From Neurospora tetraspora (lineage: Eukaryota; Ascomycota; Sordariomycetes; Sordariales; Sordariaceae): a DNA stretch of 64,000 bases. Within the stretch, counting starts at the first letter, position 1, and every line of letters begins with the position of its first letter. The notes below the pieces were generated by a model. It was not told the origin of the DNA. It searched no databases and saw only the letters and a list, made by a program, of their open reading frames with translations. This document shows positions 24,984-36,199 of the stretch, piece after piece. The position numbers were made by a program, and so were the translations under genes. The stretch spans positions 6,076,001 to 6,140,000 of the forward strand of contig NW_026944383.1 in NCBI RefSeq assembly GCF_033439725.1, in the 5' to 3' direction.

Positions 24984-26972
24984 ATGCCTAAAATCAAGAA
25001 GAAGGGCCAGGCCGGCGCGGCCAAGAACTACATCACTCGCACACAGGCTGTGAAGAAGCTCCAGCTTAGCCTTCCCGACTTCCGCAAGCTTTGCATCTGG
25101 AAGGGTATCTACCCTCGCGAGCCCCGTAACAAGAAGAAGGTTTCCAAGTCGGCCACTGCCTCGACCACCTTCTACTACACCAAGGACATCCAGTACCTCC
25201 TCCACGAGCCCCTTCTTCAAAAGTTCCGTGACCAGAAGGTCCTCGAGAAGAAGATCTCCCGTGCTCTCGGCAGAGGTGATGTTTCGGATGCCGCCCGCTT
25301 CGAGCGCCATGCTGCCCGCCCCGAGGCCACTGGCAAGCCCAGGTACACCCTCAACCACGTCATCCGCGAGCGCTACCCGACCTTCAACGATGCGCTCCGC
25401 GATCTCGATGACTGCTTGTCCATGCTCTTCCTCTTCGCCAACCTCCCCTCCACGAGCGCGGTTCCCGCCAAGATGATCGCCCGCTGCGAGCGCCTCTGCC
25501 TCGAGTTCCAACACTACCTTATTGTTTCCCACAGCCTGCGCAAGTCGTTCCTGTCGATCAAGGGTATCTACTACCAGGCCAACATCCAGGGCGAGGATAT
25601 TCTCTGGCTCGTTCCCTACAAGTTCAACCAAAGGATCGTCGGCGATGTCGATTTCCGCATCATGGGCACTTTTGTCGAGTTCTACATGACTCTCCTCGGA
25701 TTCGTCAACTACAGACTTTACAGCTCGATCGGTCTCAAGTATCCTCCCAAGTTCGACCAGCTCAAGGACGAGAACGGTGCTGAGCTCGGCGCTTTCTCCC
25801 TGGAAGGCGTCAACATGGCCACCCAGGGCGAGACCAAGGCCGTCACAAACGGAGAGGAACAGCAGGGCCCTGACCCCAAGGTCCAGGCTGAGGTTGACAA
25901 GATTATCAAGCAATTGAAGGAGGACGAGTCCAAGAGTGACGAGACTGCCGAGGGAGATGCCGAGGCCGACGACGAGGAGAAGCCCACAGACTCTATCGAC
26001 AAGTTCGAGCCCGTCGCCCCTGGTGGTGATGTTCTCCCTCAGCCGGCGTACAGCAGCAATGACCCTTCGCAGCTGTTCGCCAATTTCACATTCTATCTCT
26101 CCCGTGAGACCCCCCGCCAGCCTCTCGAGTTCATTCTCCGTGCCTTCGGCTGCAAGAGGATAGGCTGGGATTCCGTCCTCGGCGAGGGTGCTTTCACAAA
26201 TGACGAGTCGGATCCCTCCATCACCCACCACATCATTGACAGGCCGGTCGTACAAGCCGCTACCAATGAGGACGGCGATGGCGAGGACAACCAGACGGCC
26301 CAGAAGGTCGGACCCAACCAGAGATACCCCGGCAGGATATATGTTCAGCCCCAATGGGTGTGGGACTGCGTCAACGACGAGGAGCTCAAGAGCCCCGAGC
26401 TCTATGCTCCCGGTGCCGCTCTCCCTCCCCATCTTAGCCCCTTCGTCAAGGCCGCCCCTGGCCAGTACGATCCCACTTTGCCCCTTGAGGCTCAGCAAAC
26501 CGAGGCCGAGGCCATCGAAGCCGACCTTGAGGATGCTGAGAAGGATGGTGCTGAGGAGGGCTCCGATGTCGAGAACGACATGGATGTCGACGAGGCTGAG
26601 GACGATGAGGAAGAGGAGGAGGGTGACGAGGAGGATGCCGAGGAGGCGGAGGAGGAGGATGCTGAGGAAGATGAGGAGGAATCCAAGACTCTCCAGCGCC
26701 AGCTTGAACTGGAAGCCGAGCTCCAAGGCAAGAAGGTGCAGAACAAGAAGGTAGACCCCAAGACCAAGGCCAAGCTAGAGCAGCGCAAGACCCTTGAAAA
26801 GAAGGCACGCGAGGAGGCCGAGGATCTGGAGCGCGCGAAGGGCATGCTTAGCAAGAAGAAGCGCAAGCTGTTTGAGCAGATGCAGTATACCAACAACAAG
26901 AAGAGCGCTCAGGACGAGAAGCTCCGCGCCAAGAGGAGAAAGCTGGAAAAGGAGAAGGCGCAGAAGGCGTAA
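24984..26972 (+). CDS. NOP7: Pescadillo homolog Nop7, ribosome biogenesis
   Basis: Nop7/PES1 forms the PeBoW complex with Erb1 and Ytm1 in the nucleolus and is needed for maturation of 25S and 5.8S rRNA in the 60S subunit. The gene is intronless and encodes 662 residues. The start ATG at 24984, in context CCCAAAAATGCC, gives the conserved basic N-terminus [17 protein letters not shown]; an in-frame extension upstream lacks an ATG. The Pescadillo N domain covers about residues 1-300, with [12 protein letters not shown] and [16 protein letters not shown] visible. A BRCT domain spans about 355-487, with VQPQWVWDC near its end. An Asp/Glu-rich stretch at about 512-567 and a Lys/Glu-rich coiled coil to the end complete the protein. 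Codon use is strongly biased to C/G endings, as in highly expressed fungal genes. Confidence 0.95.
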   Translation: MPKIKKKGQAGAAKNYITRTQAVKKLQLSLPDFRKLCIWKGIYPREPRNKKKVSKSATASTTFYYTKDIQYLLHEPLLQKFRDQKVLEKKISRALGRGDVSDAARFERHAARPEATGKPRYTLNHVIRERYPTFNDALRDLDDCLSMLFLFANLPSTSAVPAKMIARCERLCLEFQHYLIVSHSLRKSFLSIKGIYYQANIQGEDILWLVPYKFNQRIVGDVDFRIMGTFVEFYMTLLGFVNYRLYSSIGLKYPPKFDQLKDENGAELGAFSLEGVNMATQGETKAVTNGEEQQGPDPKVQAEVDKIIKQLKEDESKSDETAEGDAEADDEEKPTDSIDKFEPVAPGGDVLPQPAYSSNDPSQLFANFTFYLSRETPRQPLEFILRAFGCKRIGWDSVLGEGAFTNDESDPSITHHIIDRPVVQAATNEDGDGEDNQTAQKVGPNQRYPGRIYVQPQWVWDCVNDEELKSPELYAPGAALPPHLSPFVKAAPGQYDPTLPLEAQQTEAEAIEADLEDAEKDGAEEGSDVENDMDVDEAEDDEEEEEGDEEDAEEAEEEDAEEDEEESKTLQRQLELEAELQGKKVQNKKVDPKTKAKLEQRKTLEKKAREEAEDLERAKGMLSKKKRKLFEQMQYTNNKKSAQDEKLRAKRRKLEKEKAQKA

Positions 26973-27444
26973 GGTTAAAACACTGGCAAGGCGTAATTTT
27001 TAGCACTTGATGTTTTGGAATGGGATACCAAAGGCTCATTTTTTCTTTGTGTAATTGACAAGTTTTGAATCATATTCATCGTGCCCACTCGATGCAAAAG
27101 TGAAAATGATTGTGACAGATTGTGACATGAAGATGGGCCTCCACAAGACTTGCTCCGAGGGTTAGGGATCGCTACGAAAACAAACGATGGGACGCCAAAG
27201 AAAAGTTCGAAGAAACTGAGAAGAGGACGAGCGAAAGGTGAGAGCTCAAAGTAAACTACCTTATTAGAGGAATGAGCAAGAATTTGCTGGTCACTTTACC
27301 ATCCTTGTTGTTATGATAAACGGATATTTACAGGCGTCAGTGCGGTTCTTCCACCCTCAATCTCTTTTCACTGCTTGATCACCCAGAATTTGCACCAAAC
27401 AACCCTGCCGACGTTGGCACGGCACCCACTAAACTTGCAACAGA
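26973..27444. other. Spacer between NOP7 and the RRN9-like gene
   Basis: 472 bp that must contain the NOP7 3' end and the promoter and 5' UTR of the next gene on the same strand. No further feature seen. Confidence 0.5.
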
Positions 27445-29758
27445 ATGTCTTCACACATGAACCAAGAAGAATCCGAGGAGGATTGGGATAAAGACACCGA
27501 AGATATCAATTCGATCGCCTCAGATGAACTGCACGAAACACGCCCTAATCGGTGGAAAGGTCCCCCCTCCACATGGCTCACATTCACCGCGCAGGAAAGA
27601 AAGGCCTATCAAGCGTTAGAGGGTTTGCGCAGGCGTGACTTATCAGCACATCTCTACAACGCGCATGCACTGAAAACTCGGGTCAAAAGGCAGAAGACAG
27701 AAGAGGTGAGTTTACCGAGGCGTATCAAAATAGCAGAAGTTAACGATTACTCAGGCAACCAACGATCAAACTGAAGATGATCAGGGTCCACGGCACAGAG
27801 AGAATGAGTGGGCTCCGAGCCATCGATGGACGGCCTGGCCACTGAGGACTGGTGAGGTCGTTGATGATGAGCTCCTTCCCCGGACCGCAGACGAGCACGA
27901 GGCTTTCACGCTGCGTCGGACTGTCCAGACTTACCCAAGCAAGAATCTGGAGGAAGAAATTTCGGCAACAATTCTGCGATGTGCCAAGGAAAAGTTCCGA
28001 AGCAGAGGGTTCCCGGAAGAAGACGACGAGGATGATCAATCAGCAGTACAGCCGGCAGGCGAAGGGAACGATGGCGTCGTGGACTCAATAGAAACGGGCG
28101 ACAACGACGACCATCACCATGCCGAATCCAGCCAGTTGCCATCTAGCCCGCCAAGGCGCAACGACGAGTCCTCCCGGTATAGCGTACCACTCTCGAGCCC
28201 GGTCAAAGGTGAGCCAGTCTCTCAAGACGAGAACAGTAAGCAAACTGGCTCCTCTTCGCATATCTCCAACTCCTCACGTCGACGCCGTCGAGCTCCTACG
28301 CCTACCTACATCCCCGCCCCGTCAGTCGACGACGACAGGTCCTACAAACTACTACGTCCCGCATCGCGGCGCATCCTCTCCAAGCTGGACGAGACCTTAA
28401 CAATTCTACACAATGCTCGCGTTGCCGGTCTCCGCGACCTGTCCGAATCTTCTGCTAGTGACACCGAAGATAACGACAACGACGCCGAGACGGAGCCTGT
28501 CCGACAGCAGCAGCAGCAGCGCACGCGAAGAGGACGACCCCGTGCGCCATCACCGTCCCCATCCGCGGAAGCCACAGCTTCCGAGTCCAAACCAAATCCG
28601 CGAAGCAGGCGCGGCCGTAAAAGAAAAGTACGCATCCCGCTCGAGGGCGAGACAGAAGAGGAAATGCTTGTCCGCGTCGCCCGCGAGACACACAGGCGGA
28701 TACCCTCCTTTTCTCGTTCTCGGGCTTCCTCGTTCCACACAACCGACGACGACGACGAAACAGCTTCTGAGGCCGATACCGAAGCCGTGCCGCCAAGATC
28801 CTACCAACTACCCACCTCCTCCAAGAAGACAAAACGTCCCACCAGGGACCGGAGCAGAAGCAGAAGCGTAACCAGCACCGCCGCCGCCGCCGCCTTGACC
28901 GCCGTCCAAGAAAAAGACCGCATGGACCGCGTCGCCCGCTGGGGTCTCCGCGACTGGCGCGACGTACTGGGCGCGGCTGCCCTCGCCGGGTTCCCGCAGA
29001 GCGTGATTGCCCGCGCGACGCAGCGGTGCAGCACCCTTTTTGGAGAGGAGATGACGATGCATACCCTTTCTTCCTCCAAGACCAAAACGACAACCTACCA
29101 CCCCGGCGACCCGCTCCCCGAGTCTTCGGACTCGGAAGTCGACACGGCTGATGAGTTGGAGCAGAGGAGGACGGTTAGTAGGCAGCCGAGTCTTGTGAGG
29201 ACGTTTTCCCCTCCTGATGATTCTCAGGAGGATAACCAGGAAGATGAAGTTATGGAGGGTGTTGAAGCTGCTCCAGCCGAAGCTGGAACAGAGGCTGCAG
29301 AAACGGAGAGACAAGGAAGGGGAAGAACGGGACGCGGTAGAAGCGAGAGCCGGGCCCGGAGCAGGAGCAGAGCCAGAAGGGCGGGTACGCCGGCACCGGG
29401 CCTAGGCGGCAGCGGCGGGCTGAGGGTGAGGAGACGGTCGGTTACACCGGCGGCGGGTGGGGATGTGTATTTCTGCCCGTATCCTGAGTGTGTGAGAGCT
29501 GTGGAAGGGTTTGCGAGGAGAGCGAATATGCATCGACACTTGAAGCTTGTTCATGGGCGGAGTCCACCTGCTTCTCCCGCAGGTTCTGTGGTGGGAGGGG
29601 ATGAAGATAGTATGGATGAGATGGATGGGGGGATCCATTTGGACGGGTTTTTGCAGCCGATCAAGGTGCGGAAGGGGTGGAGAGGGGAGGATCTGATGCA
29701 GAGGGAGAGGGAGAGAGGGAGGAGTTATGGGAGAGGGGAGAAGAAGGTTGGGCGTTGA
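27445..29758 (+). CDS. RRN9: RRN9-like Pol I initiation factor with C-terminal C2H2 finger
   Basis: The exons are 27445-27705 and 27755-29758, with a 49-nt intron (GTGAGT...TCAG), giving 754 residues. The N-terminal part (RPNRWKGPPSTW, then RDLSAHLYNAHALK at about residues 68-81) resembles the RRN9 domain of yeast Rrn9, a component of the upstream activation factor that recruits RNA polymerase I to rDNA. The block GLRDWRDVLGAAALAGFP and the following segment (about residues 390-425) look conserved. The middle is Ser/Arg/Asp/Glu-rich and probably disordered. Near the C-terminus (about 659-686) there is a zinc-finger-like motif, C-x4-C-x15-H-x4-H. A nuclear role is likely. The family call rests on remembered motif resemblance, so it is moderate; the gene structure itself is well supported because the intron restores one frame across 2.3 kb. 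Confidence 0.7.
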
Positions 29759-30440
29759 ATCTGATGTGAATATGAACTTTGGGGATGATGAGACTGGAGG
29801 ACATGAGATTGATCTTTGAAGGCAGTTAGTCTCAATATCTTATGAAGATTTCGCGACACAGCAAGATCTGAACTGGGGAAACGGCTACTATGGAAGAATT
29901 GCTGCATATGCTCTTTACCATGTAAACAATAACAGTTACAACTGTTGCTAAGATAACTGACACTTATGGCCCCCTTCTTGATACTTCTTTCTGCATAAAA
30001 GTCTTACTTACTTACCACTGCCATTAGTCCGGCAACCCTTCCAGGGTACGATCTCCAGACTTTTCTTTCCTCCGACAGTAATTTTTTTTCCTTGTAGTTC
30101 TTCTATTTCTTTTACCCAATCCAAGTGAAGCGGGATGTCTCCAACTTGAGCTTCCTTCGGATGTAACAGCGTGAATCTTCAGCACACTTCAAAAATCCAG
30201 GAGGTACAACACCCTTTCTCCTCAATCAACCATTTACAACCAGTTCAAGATCTTAATACACGCCCCATACCGCGCCATTCTATTCTCTCTTCCTTCGAAA
30301 TCGTCAAATCACCCATCCTGTGCTCCAACTAATCCAACTCCCCGCAACCCAACGATCTTTCCCCCCATCTCCTCCTTTCCTTTGACCGAAATTAGGAGGT
30401 AGTTCATAAGAAACATGATTTTCAAAACTGACAACAACAA
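29759..30440. other. Spacer before tRNA-Leu
   Basis: 682 bp with no ORF of note. It is pyrimidine-rich in places (30060-30400). It holds the 3' UTR of the RRN9-like gene and the upstream flank of the tRNA. Confidence 0.5.
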
Positions 30441-30541
30441 GGCTAGATGGCCGAGCGGTCTAAGGCGCCACGTTAAGGTAAACCCTTAATCCGAGAAATC
30501 CGTGGTCCGAAAGGGCGTGAGTTCGAATCTCACTCTAGTCA
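30441..30541 (+). tRNA. tRNA-Leu(AAG) with a 21-nt intron
   Basis: The acceptor GGCTAGA pairs with TCTAGTC (30534-30540) with one G-U pair, and the discriminator is A30541. The D arm is GCC/GGC. The anticodon stem CCACG pairs with CGTGG (30501-30505). The loop reads TT-AAG-G, so the anticodon is AAG at 30475-30477, with the intron at about 30479-30499 after position 37. A class II variable arm is present and the T arm is GTGAG/TTCGAAT/CTCAC. It decodes CUU/CUC leucine codons. T runs from about 30577 onward serve as Pol III terminator. Confidence 0.95.
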
Positions 30542-30576
30542 GTAACGTATCCACCTTCGCTCAGGTGGGAACTTCC

Positions 30577-30602
30577 TTTTTCGATTTCTTGTCTTTTTTT
30601 AT
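30577..30602 (+). terminator. Pol III terminator of tRNA-Leu
   Basis: Several runs of five or more T residues begin about 36 nt after the mature tRNA 3' end. Confidence 0.6.
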
Positions 30603-31198
30603 TTTTTTGGTTTTCACCTCCTCTTGTGTGGTTACGAATCTCTGCTCAGCTGTCAAGGCTCTTTTTTTCACTGATGGTGTGGTGTTGGAAGGAATTTTCG
30701 CGACTGGCCAGAATATTTCGTGATGGTGTAGCGAGTTGTGATGCATCAATTTTGAAACTCCAGGATCCTGACAGTAAGATATCGATAACATCATCACGGT
30801 AACAAAACATTTGTCAAAGCAGGTTGAATGCACAACGATCTGGGTAGCAATGTAGATCCAATTCTCCGAATTGTCCCATCCACTACATCGTAGCAGGAAT
30901 CATTCAACTCCAAACAAAGGAGAAACCAGTTGATATATGATGAGGGTATCAGTGCTTCATAAAGAGTACAGCATAAGCGACAACGGCCAAACCAACCATC
31001 CCATCCCATCATCGGGGATGTTATTTTAACAACCAAACAACCAAGCCAACAGGACTAAGAATGATAAAAATTCCTCCTCTAAGCATCCAACCAGCGCCAA
31101 AACACCTCCTCTTCCCCCTTCCTATTGACCATGTCCCACCAGTTCCCCAACTCAAGTTCCCTTAAAAAGTCCACCAACAGACCAAGCCCGACACTAAC
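30603..31198. other. Spacer between tRNA-Leu and the kinesin 3' end
   Basis: About 600 bp, AT-richer than the flanking coding regions; no gene seen. It contains the 3' UTR of the minus-strand kinesin gene. Confidence 0.5.
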
Positions 31199-34100
31199 TC
31201 AACCCAACCGTGGAGTCTTCCTCCTGTTTCCGGCAATGCCTACAGTAGCATCTGCCGTCGGGATTGGCATGTTTTCCATACCCTCCGTGATGATCCCACT
31301 GGCATGGCCTGTTATCTTTTTCTTCGCTATTCCACGAGGTGACTGTCTCCGATTACTCCTCCTGAAGAGCGGTATGTGAGTTGCATTCCCTTCACTGTGT
31401 TCGTGATTGTTGGCATGGAAACCGATCACAGATGCAGATGGCGCCGGCGGCGGTGCCATTGACATTGTGCTGGATGACAATTCGCCAAAGACTGTTGGCC
31501 CACCACCGAGGTTTGGATTAACTTCTCGTAGACTCGGGTCCAGCGGACGCGGCTTGATTCGGGTGCTCGCGGCGGGACCGGGCGTGCCGAAAGGATTATT
31601 GCTTGGTGAAACGGGCACGGATAATGGCACTTTGGAAGGTGAACGTCAAGGCGAGACGACGATATCACTATATACCGCAGTCGTCGTTGCACGTTTGGCT
31701 GGGCTTGTTGTCTGCGTCGTTGAAGGCTTGTCCTGCATGCCTGCAATGAGCGTCTCATGGCCCGCGGTGCGCGGAAGGTCCGTCGGGTACTCGTAGCGCT
31801 TCTTCTCGGGCGTGTCACCGGTGGGCTCGTACTCGCGCATCTTGGTGCTCTGGATGTCTTCGCGGAGGGCGGCAAGGGGCTGACGGAGGGACTCGTCAAG
31901 CGGCTCAAGAGACTCCCGCAGGGTCTTCGCATCGTTATCCATCTCGCCACTAAGGTCGCGGATACGGTCGAATCGGTCGCCGAAATGGTCCGCAATGTTA
32001 ATGAAGGACTTTTCGACGGTTGAGGTGAGGTTCTCCATCGAGACAGCATGTTGTTCGTGGTGCGTGGAGTTTTCGGAGTGGGCGCGGGAGACGAAATCGT
32101 CAAGATCCTGCATCTGGACATCGAGATCTTTGAGCTGGGCATCAACTACACGGACCGTCTCGGCATGGACAGATTTTGTGGTGTTCTGTATAGAGTTGCT
32201 GTGCTCGTCGGCAGTCTGTGACTTTCATTAGCAAACGAGTCTCCCAAATGTGACACGACCCAGGTAGCTTACCGCCCAGTCCTCCTGCATCTTGTTCTTG
32301 AGCGCATCACGAGATTTGACGACGGCCTCCATAAGTCTGTTGTCCTTCTCGTTCCAAGCGTTCATGCCTTCCAGATACTCGGACATACTGCCCTCAAACG
32401 TCGTATTCGAATCCGTGACGGCCTGTCGAATAAGTGCCGTTTTCCCGGCCAGGCGAGACTCTTGCATCTCCGCCTGCGAGTTGATGAGGGAGCCGATCTG
32501 TAGCAGAAGGTTTTGCCTCTCCTCGGCCGCTTGTCTTCGCTCCTCCTCCAAAACCTCCTGGATCCGGGCTGACACAGTTGTGTTAGACTCCACAATGGTC
32601 TGACTAGCACCCTCAAGCTCTTGCCGGAGTCTATCGGCTTCGGCTTTTTGGGCGGTTATTGTTTGAAGCAGATCCTCAAAGATGGATTTGCAATCCTTCC
32701 CAAGCGAACTATACGAAGCATGTAACTGACTGTGAAAAGTAGTTAGTTCGCCCAGGACGTCACCTGCAATCCGCTCAGCCGCCGAGGCAATAGCCTGGAG
32801 CGATTCTCCAACGCGCTGTTTCACGGTGTCCCGAACAACCTTGATTTCTTCCAGCACGTTGTCCATCTCCTCCTTAGACTTTTGCTTCTGCTCCAGCAGC
32901 TGTGTCCTAGACTCTGCGAAATGCTCCAAGTTCTGGTCGAGGAAGGCTTGGGTTGTGGACAGCTTGTCGAGCTCCTCCTGGACGAAACTTTGCATCCGCT
33001 CGGATACGCTGGAGATATGCTCCTCCTGCCCCTTGCGAAACTCCGCAATCCGACTTTCAACAAGCTCAGTAATACCTGTAACTTGCGATTGCGACATGGC
33101 CCACGTGCTACGATTGAGCGCATGTAGGTCGGACCTTCTTCTGTTCTTCGCATGGAGCCCTTCGACATCTTGGACGGTCCGCTTGATGGTAGAAATAAGC
33201 TCATCACCCACTTTAGCAAGCTTCTGTTCGGTTGTTTGATGCGCCCTTCGGATGTGCGCCTCCTCCGTCAACGACTTCCTGGTAGCTGCCAACACCAGCT
33301 CGGTTTGGTCCAACACATCCTTGGTCTCGTCTAGCTGTGCTTTTGTGGCTTCGTGCTCTTTTCGGAGCCCCATAAATGTTGATGTCATCGTATACAGCTC
33401 CTGGAGCTTGTTTCGAAGGTTCGTTTCGAGTGTCTCGATTCTGGCCGCTTGTTCTTCCGTAAGGATACGCCGCGATTCGTTTTGTACGGTCAGCTCTTCG
33501 TAAGCATCGTTCGATAGATAGACACCGTTTCGTTGACGAGTAGCAATTAGCTCGCTTTTGAGTTTCTCGATCTCAGTCGCAAACTCTCGAAGTAATGTCT
33601 TTTTGTTGAGCAACGCGTTGATTTGCGGTTTGTTTCGAATGTTCTTGGCCCTAAAAGCATAATCAAGTGTGGAAATCGTTTCATCCATGTTACTCCTGGC
33701 CGGTGATATTGTCGCAATGATGCAAGTTTTTGTCCGCCCACCTAACGAGTCTTGGAGTAGACGTGTAAGTTTCGATTCTCTGTAAGGAATATGGGGGCTG
33801 CGGTCGACCAGGGCGTTGATGACACGACCAAGAGTAAGCAGACTCTTGTTGATGAGACCAGCCTCGGCGGCACGTTTGTTCTCGGCTCCAGAGCGCTGGA
33901 TGTTTTCGCTGCCAGCGAGATCAACCAAATTCAGCTTTCCCCCCATCAGATAATCCTCTCCATTCTCGGTTTGCTGCTTGACATGAACGGTAATGGTAAA
34001 GACGGTATGACTACGACTACTGAGGTCGTTGCACTTTGTCGCGGCTACTTGGCGCCTCACACTGCCCTCTTGAAGCCATCTGAGGCCGTCTGCCGCGCTC

Positions 34101-34959
34101 AAAATATGTCTTTCCTCCATGCCTTGCACAATGGTCGTGGCATGGCCCTTTTTCGAGTTGTCGTCAAATATTTTGAGCTTCGTGTTGTCCTCTGCCGAGA
34201 GCAGATCACGCAGCTCTTCATTATAAAGTTCGATAAACGAGCATCGCACACAGTGTTCCTTGTCGTCCACTTCAAGCTTATTGAAGAGAGCGTGCAGAAC
34301 TCTGGGGATGATGCCTGCGGTGTCGGGAAGCATGCCGAAAGTCTGATTCATGTCGCCTGACATGGTGTATGTCTTGCCCGTGCCTGTTTGGCCGTAGGCG
34401 AATATGGTACAGTTGTAACCGGCGAGCATCTAGTTCAAGTCAGCCATGGACAGGCCCTAATCGCTCTGATAGCCCTTACCTCTTCTAAGATAGGCTTCAC
34501 CACCTCGTCAAAGACCATGGCTTGATCGGCGGCCTGCGAGAAGACGCGATCAAAGGTATACGTCTTGTTGCTGACTGCATTGGGACCCATTGATAGCTCA
34601 ACTATCCTGCCCTTGAGGCCCTCCGTCTTGACAACGACGGCGCTGTTTTCCTTGACCTCCCGGTCATTGCGTCCTCGGCAGCGCACAACGACGTTGATGT
34701 TTGTAGTGCCCTCGTCCTCCGGGTCGAAATCGCGCTCCTTGCGCTTCGCACCTGCTGTTGCCGACACTTGCGAGTCTGCGGGGGAGGCGGCACCCGATCG
34801 CTCGGCGCGGGATCCCGATGCGGATGCATTTCGGAGGGCTGATTGTCGACCTGTCGAAGATGCCGTGCTTCTTGTGGCTGGAGGTCGCATGCTGCTGTTG
34901 GTACGCGTCCCGGCGGCGGATGGTGGACGCGACATGGCTGATGGTTTTTTACGCTCCAT
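31199..34959 (-). CDS. Kinesin-5 motor (BimC/Eg5 family)
   Basis: Kinesin-5 is a homotetrameric plus-end motor that slides antiparallel microtubules to build the bipolar spindle. The minus-strand exons are 34959-34480, 34429-32273 (50-nt and then 57-nt introns), 32215 to about 31669, and a last exon from about 31629 to 31199, giving roughly 1204 residues. After a Ser/Arg-rich extension the N-terminal motor spans about 86-425: P loop GQTGTGKT at 173-180, switch I NDLSSRSH at 294-301, switch II LVDLAGSE at 328-335. A long coiled coil follows. A BimC box TPEKKRYEYP contains the presumed Cdk1 target Thr at about 1014. The tail ends RRKTPRLG, as in other fungal kinesin-5 proteins. The last intron is uncertain: one reading (31668-31630, GTGATA donor) is only 39 nt but keeps frame, and a GTATAT donor at 31675 joined to a later acceptor is an alternative; without any splice the protein would stop at 31646. 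MSRPPS at 34935 is an alternative start. Confidence 0.93.
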
Positions 34960-36199
34960 GCTGGAGCTGCGCGATTGGGCGATACTTTATCGTAAGGTCG
35001 AGGTCGCGAAATCGAGGAGAAAGTTTAGCCGAAGGAGAGACGAGAAACGAAAAGATGCGAAGTGACGACTGTTGAGCTAAAGTACACAATGGGCGAAAAT
35101 CAATCCAAAAAGCATTGGTGGTGGTGATCGAAGAGCTGATGGCAGAGAGAGAGGGAGCGAGGTCGTGGGTCGTTCAATCGGCCGGTCGACGCCTTTTTCT
35201 TATGTGCGAAAGACGGCAGTGTCGTCGTGGAGAGATTGGCGTGTAGAATCTACACGTCGTCGGGAATGAGCGACTGGACGTCGCGAGCCCGGCCTTTGCT
35301 TGTCGATTATGCGAGCGACTCGGTCGGGTAGGTCTTGGGCAAGGACGGGTTGGATGGCGGGGATCGCTTTTTCCAATGTTTGCGTTCGGTCCTTTCCAGT
35401 TGAGTTGGGTGCTTGCCTTGGCTGCTTTGGCGCAGGGACAGGCGCGACATCAACATCGGTCTCCACTGTCTACACTGCTGTATTGGGCCATTGCTGGGGC
35501 AACCGAACGCTTCCCGGTGTAAGTAAAACAAACGCACAGGCCACTGATCTTCCTTAGCCAGGGGCTTGCGCTGTTCTTTCTTTCTGTCAATCATCGCTGG
35601 AGACGCTGACCAGTCAGGAAACGGCCTGCAGCGGACAGCGGCCTGTGACTGCGAGCCAGCACATTGCCCCTCTTTGTGTCCTTCCCCATCACGCGCTTCA
35701 GTCCCGCAGCGAGCAATGCTGCTTCAGTGCTGACCCCTCCGTCTTGCCTGCCGCTTTCACCGCCGCCTGCCGCCGCCTTCATGTGAATATGTAGACGGGA
35801 GGTAGGTACGTGGGTACCTCTACGTAATCTGGGGCAGCTGCCGATGGTCGGTGGTGGCCGCCCCCAGATCACGAGGGGACCTTGACGGACAACACCCAGC
35901 AAGCGCAGCCTCCCCCACCCATTGCATATAACGACGCATCTGACGGCTATCTAACAACTCCCATCCTCTTATTCTCGCTTTCTTTTCTCTCTCATCACAA
36001 AGCTAGCACAACATCACACACAATTATAGTACGAACAGATGATATCGCTGTCCGCCATTCTCGACCGTCCGTCCTGCCACTAAGCCCGTTGGATGAACGA
36101 GACTCGACTTAGGAGTTCGTCCCATCTCCGTCGTTCCCATATAACACCCTAAGCCGTGTCCAACCCCAAGCATCTTCATCAGGATATCCAAGTTTCAAC
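34960..36199. other. Bidirectional promoter region, kinesin-5 and UPF0183 gene
   Basis: The 1.24 kb between divergent start codons. No credible gene. An imperfect inverted repeat with ATCTGGGG and CCCCAGAT arms lies at about 35828-35871. AC-rich sequence near 36000-36190 looks like the 5' UTR of the + strand gene. Confidence 0.5.

Noticed and set aside
24942-26726. 594-codon open frame on the minus strand opposite NOP7
   Set aside because: It is the mirror of the strongly codon-biased NOP7 gene; its Leu/Val/Gly/Glu-rich product comes from reading GAG/AAG/CTC codons backwards.
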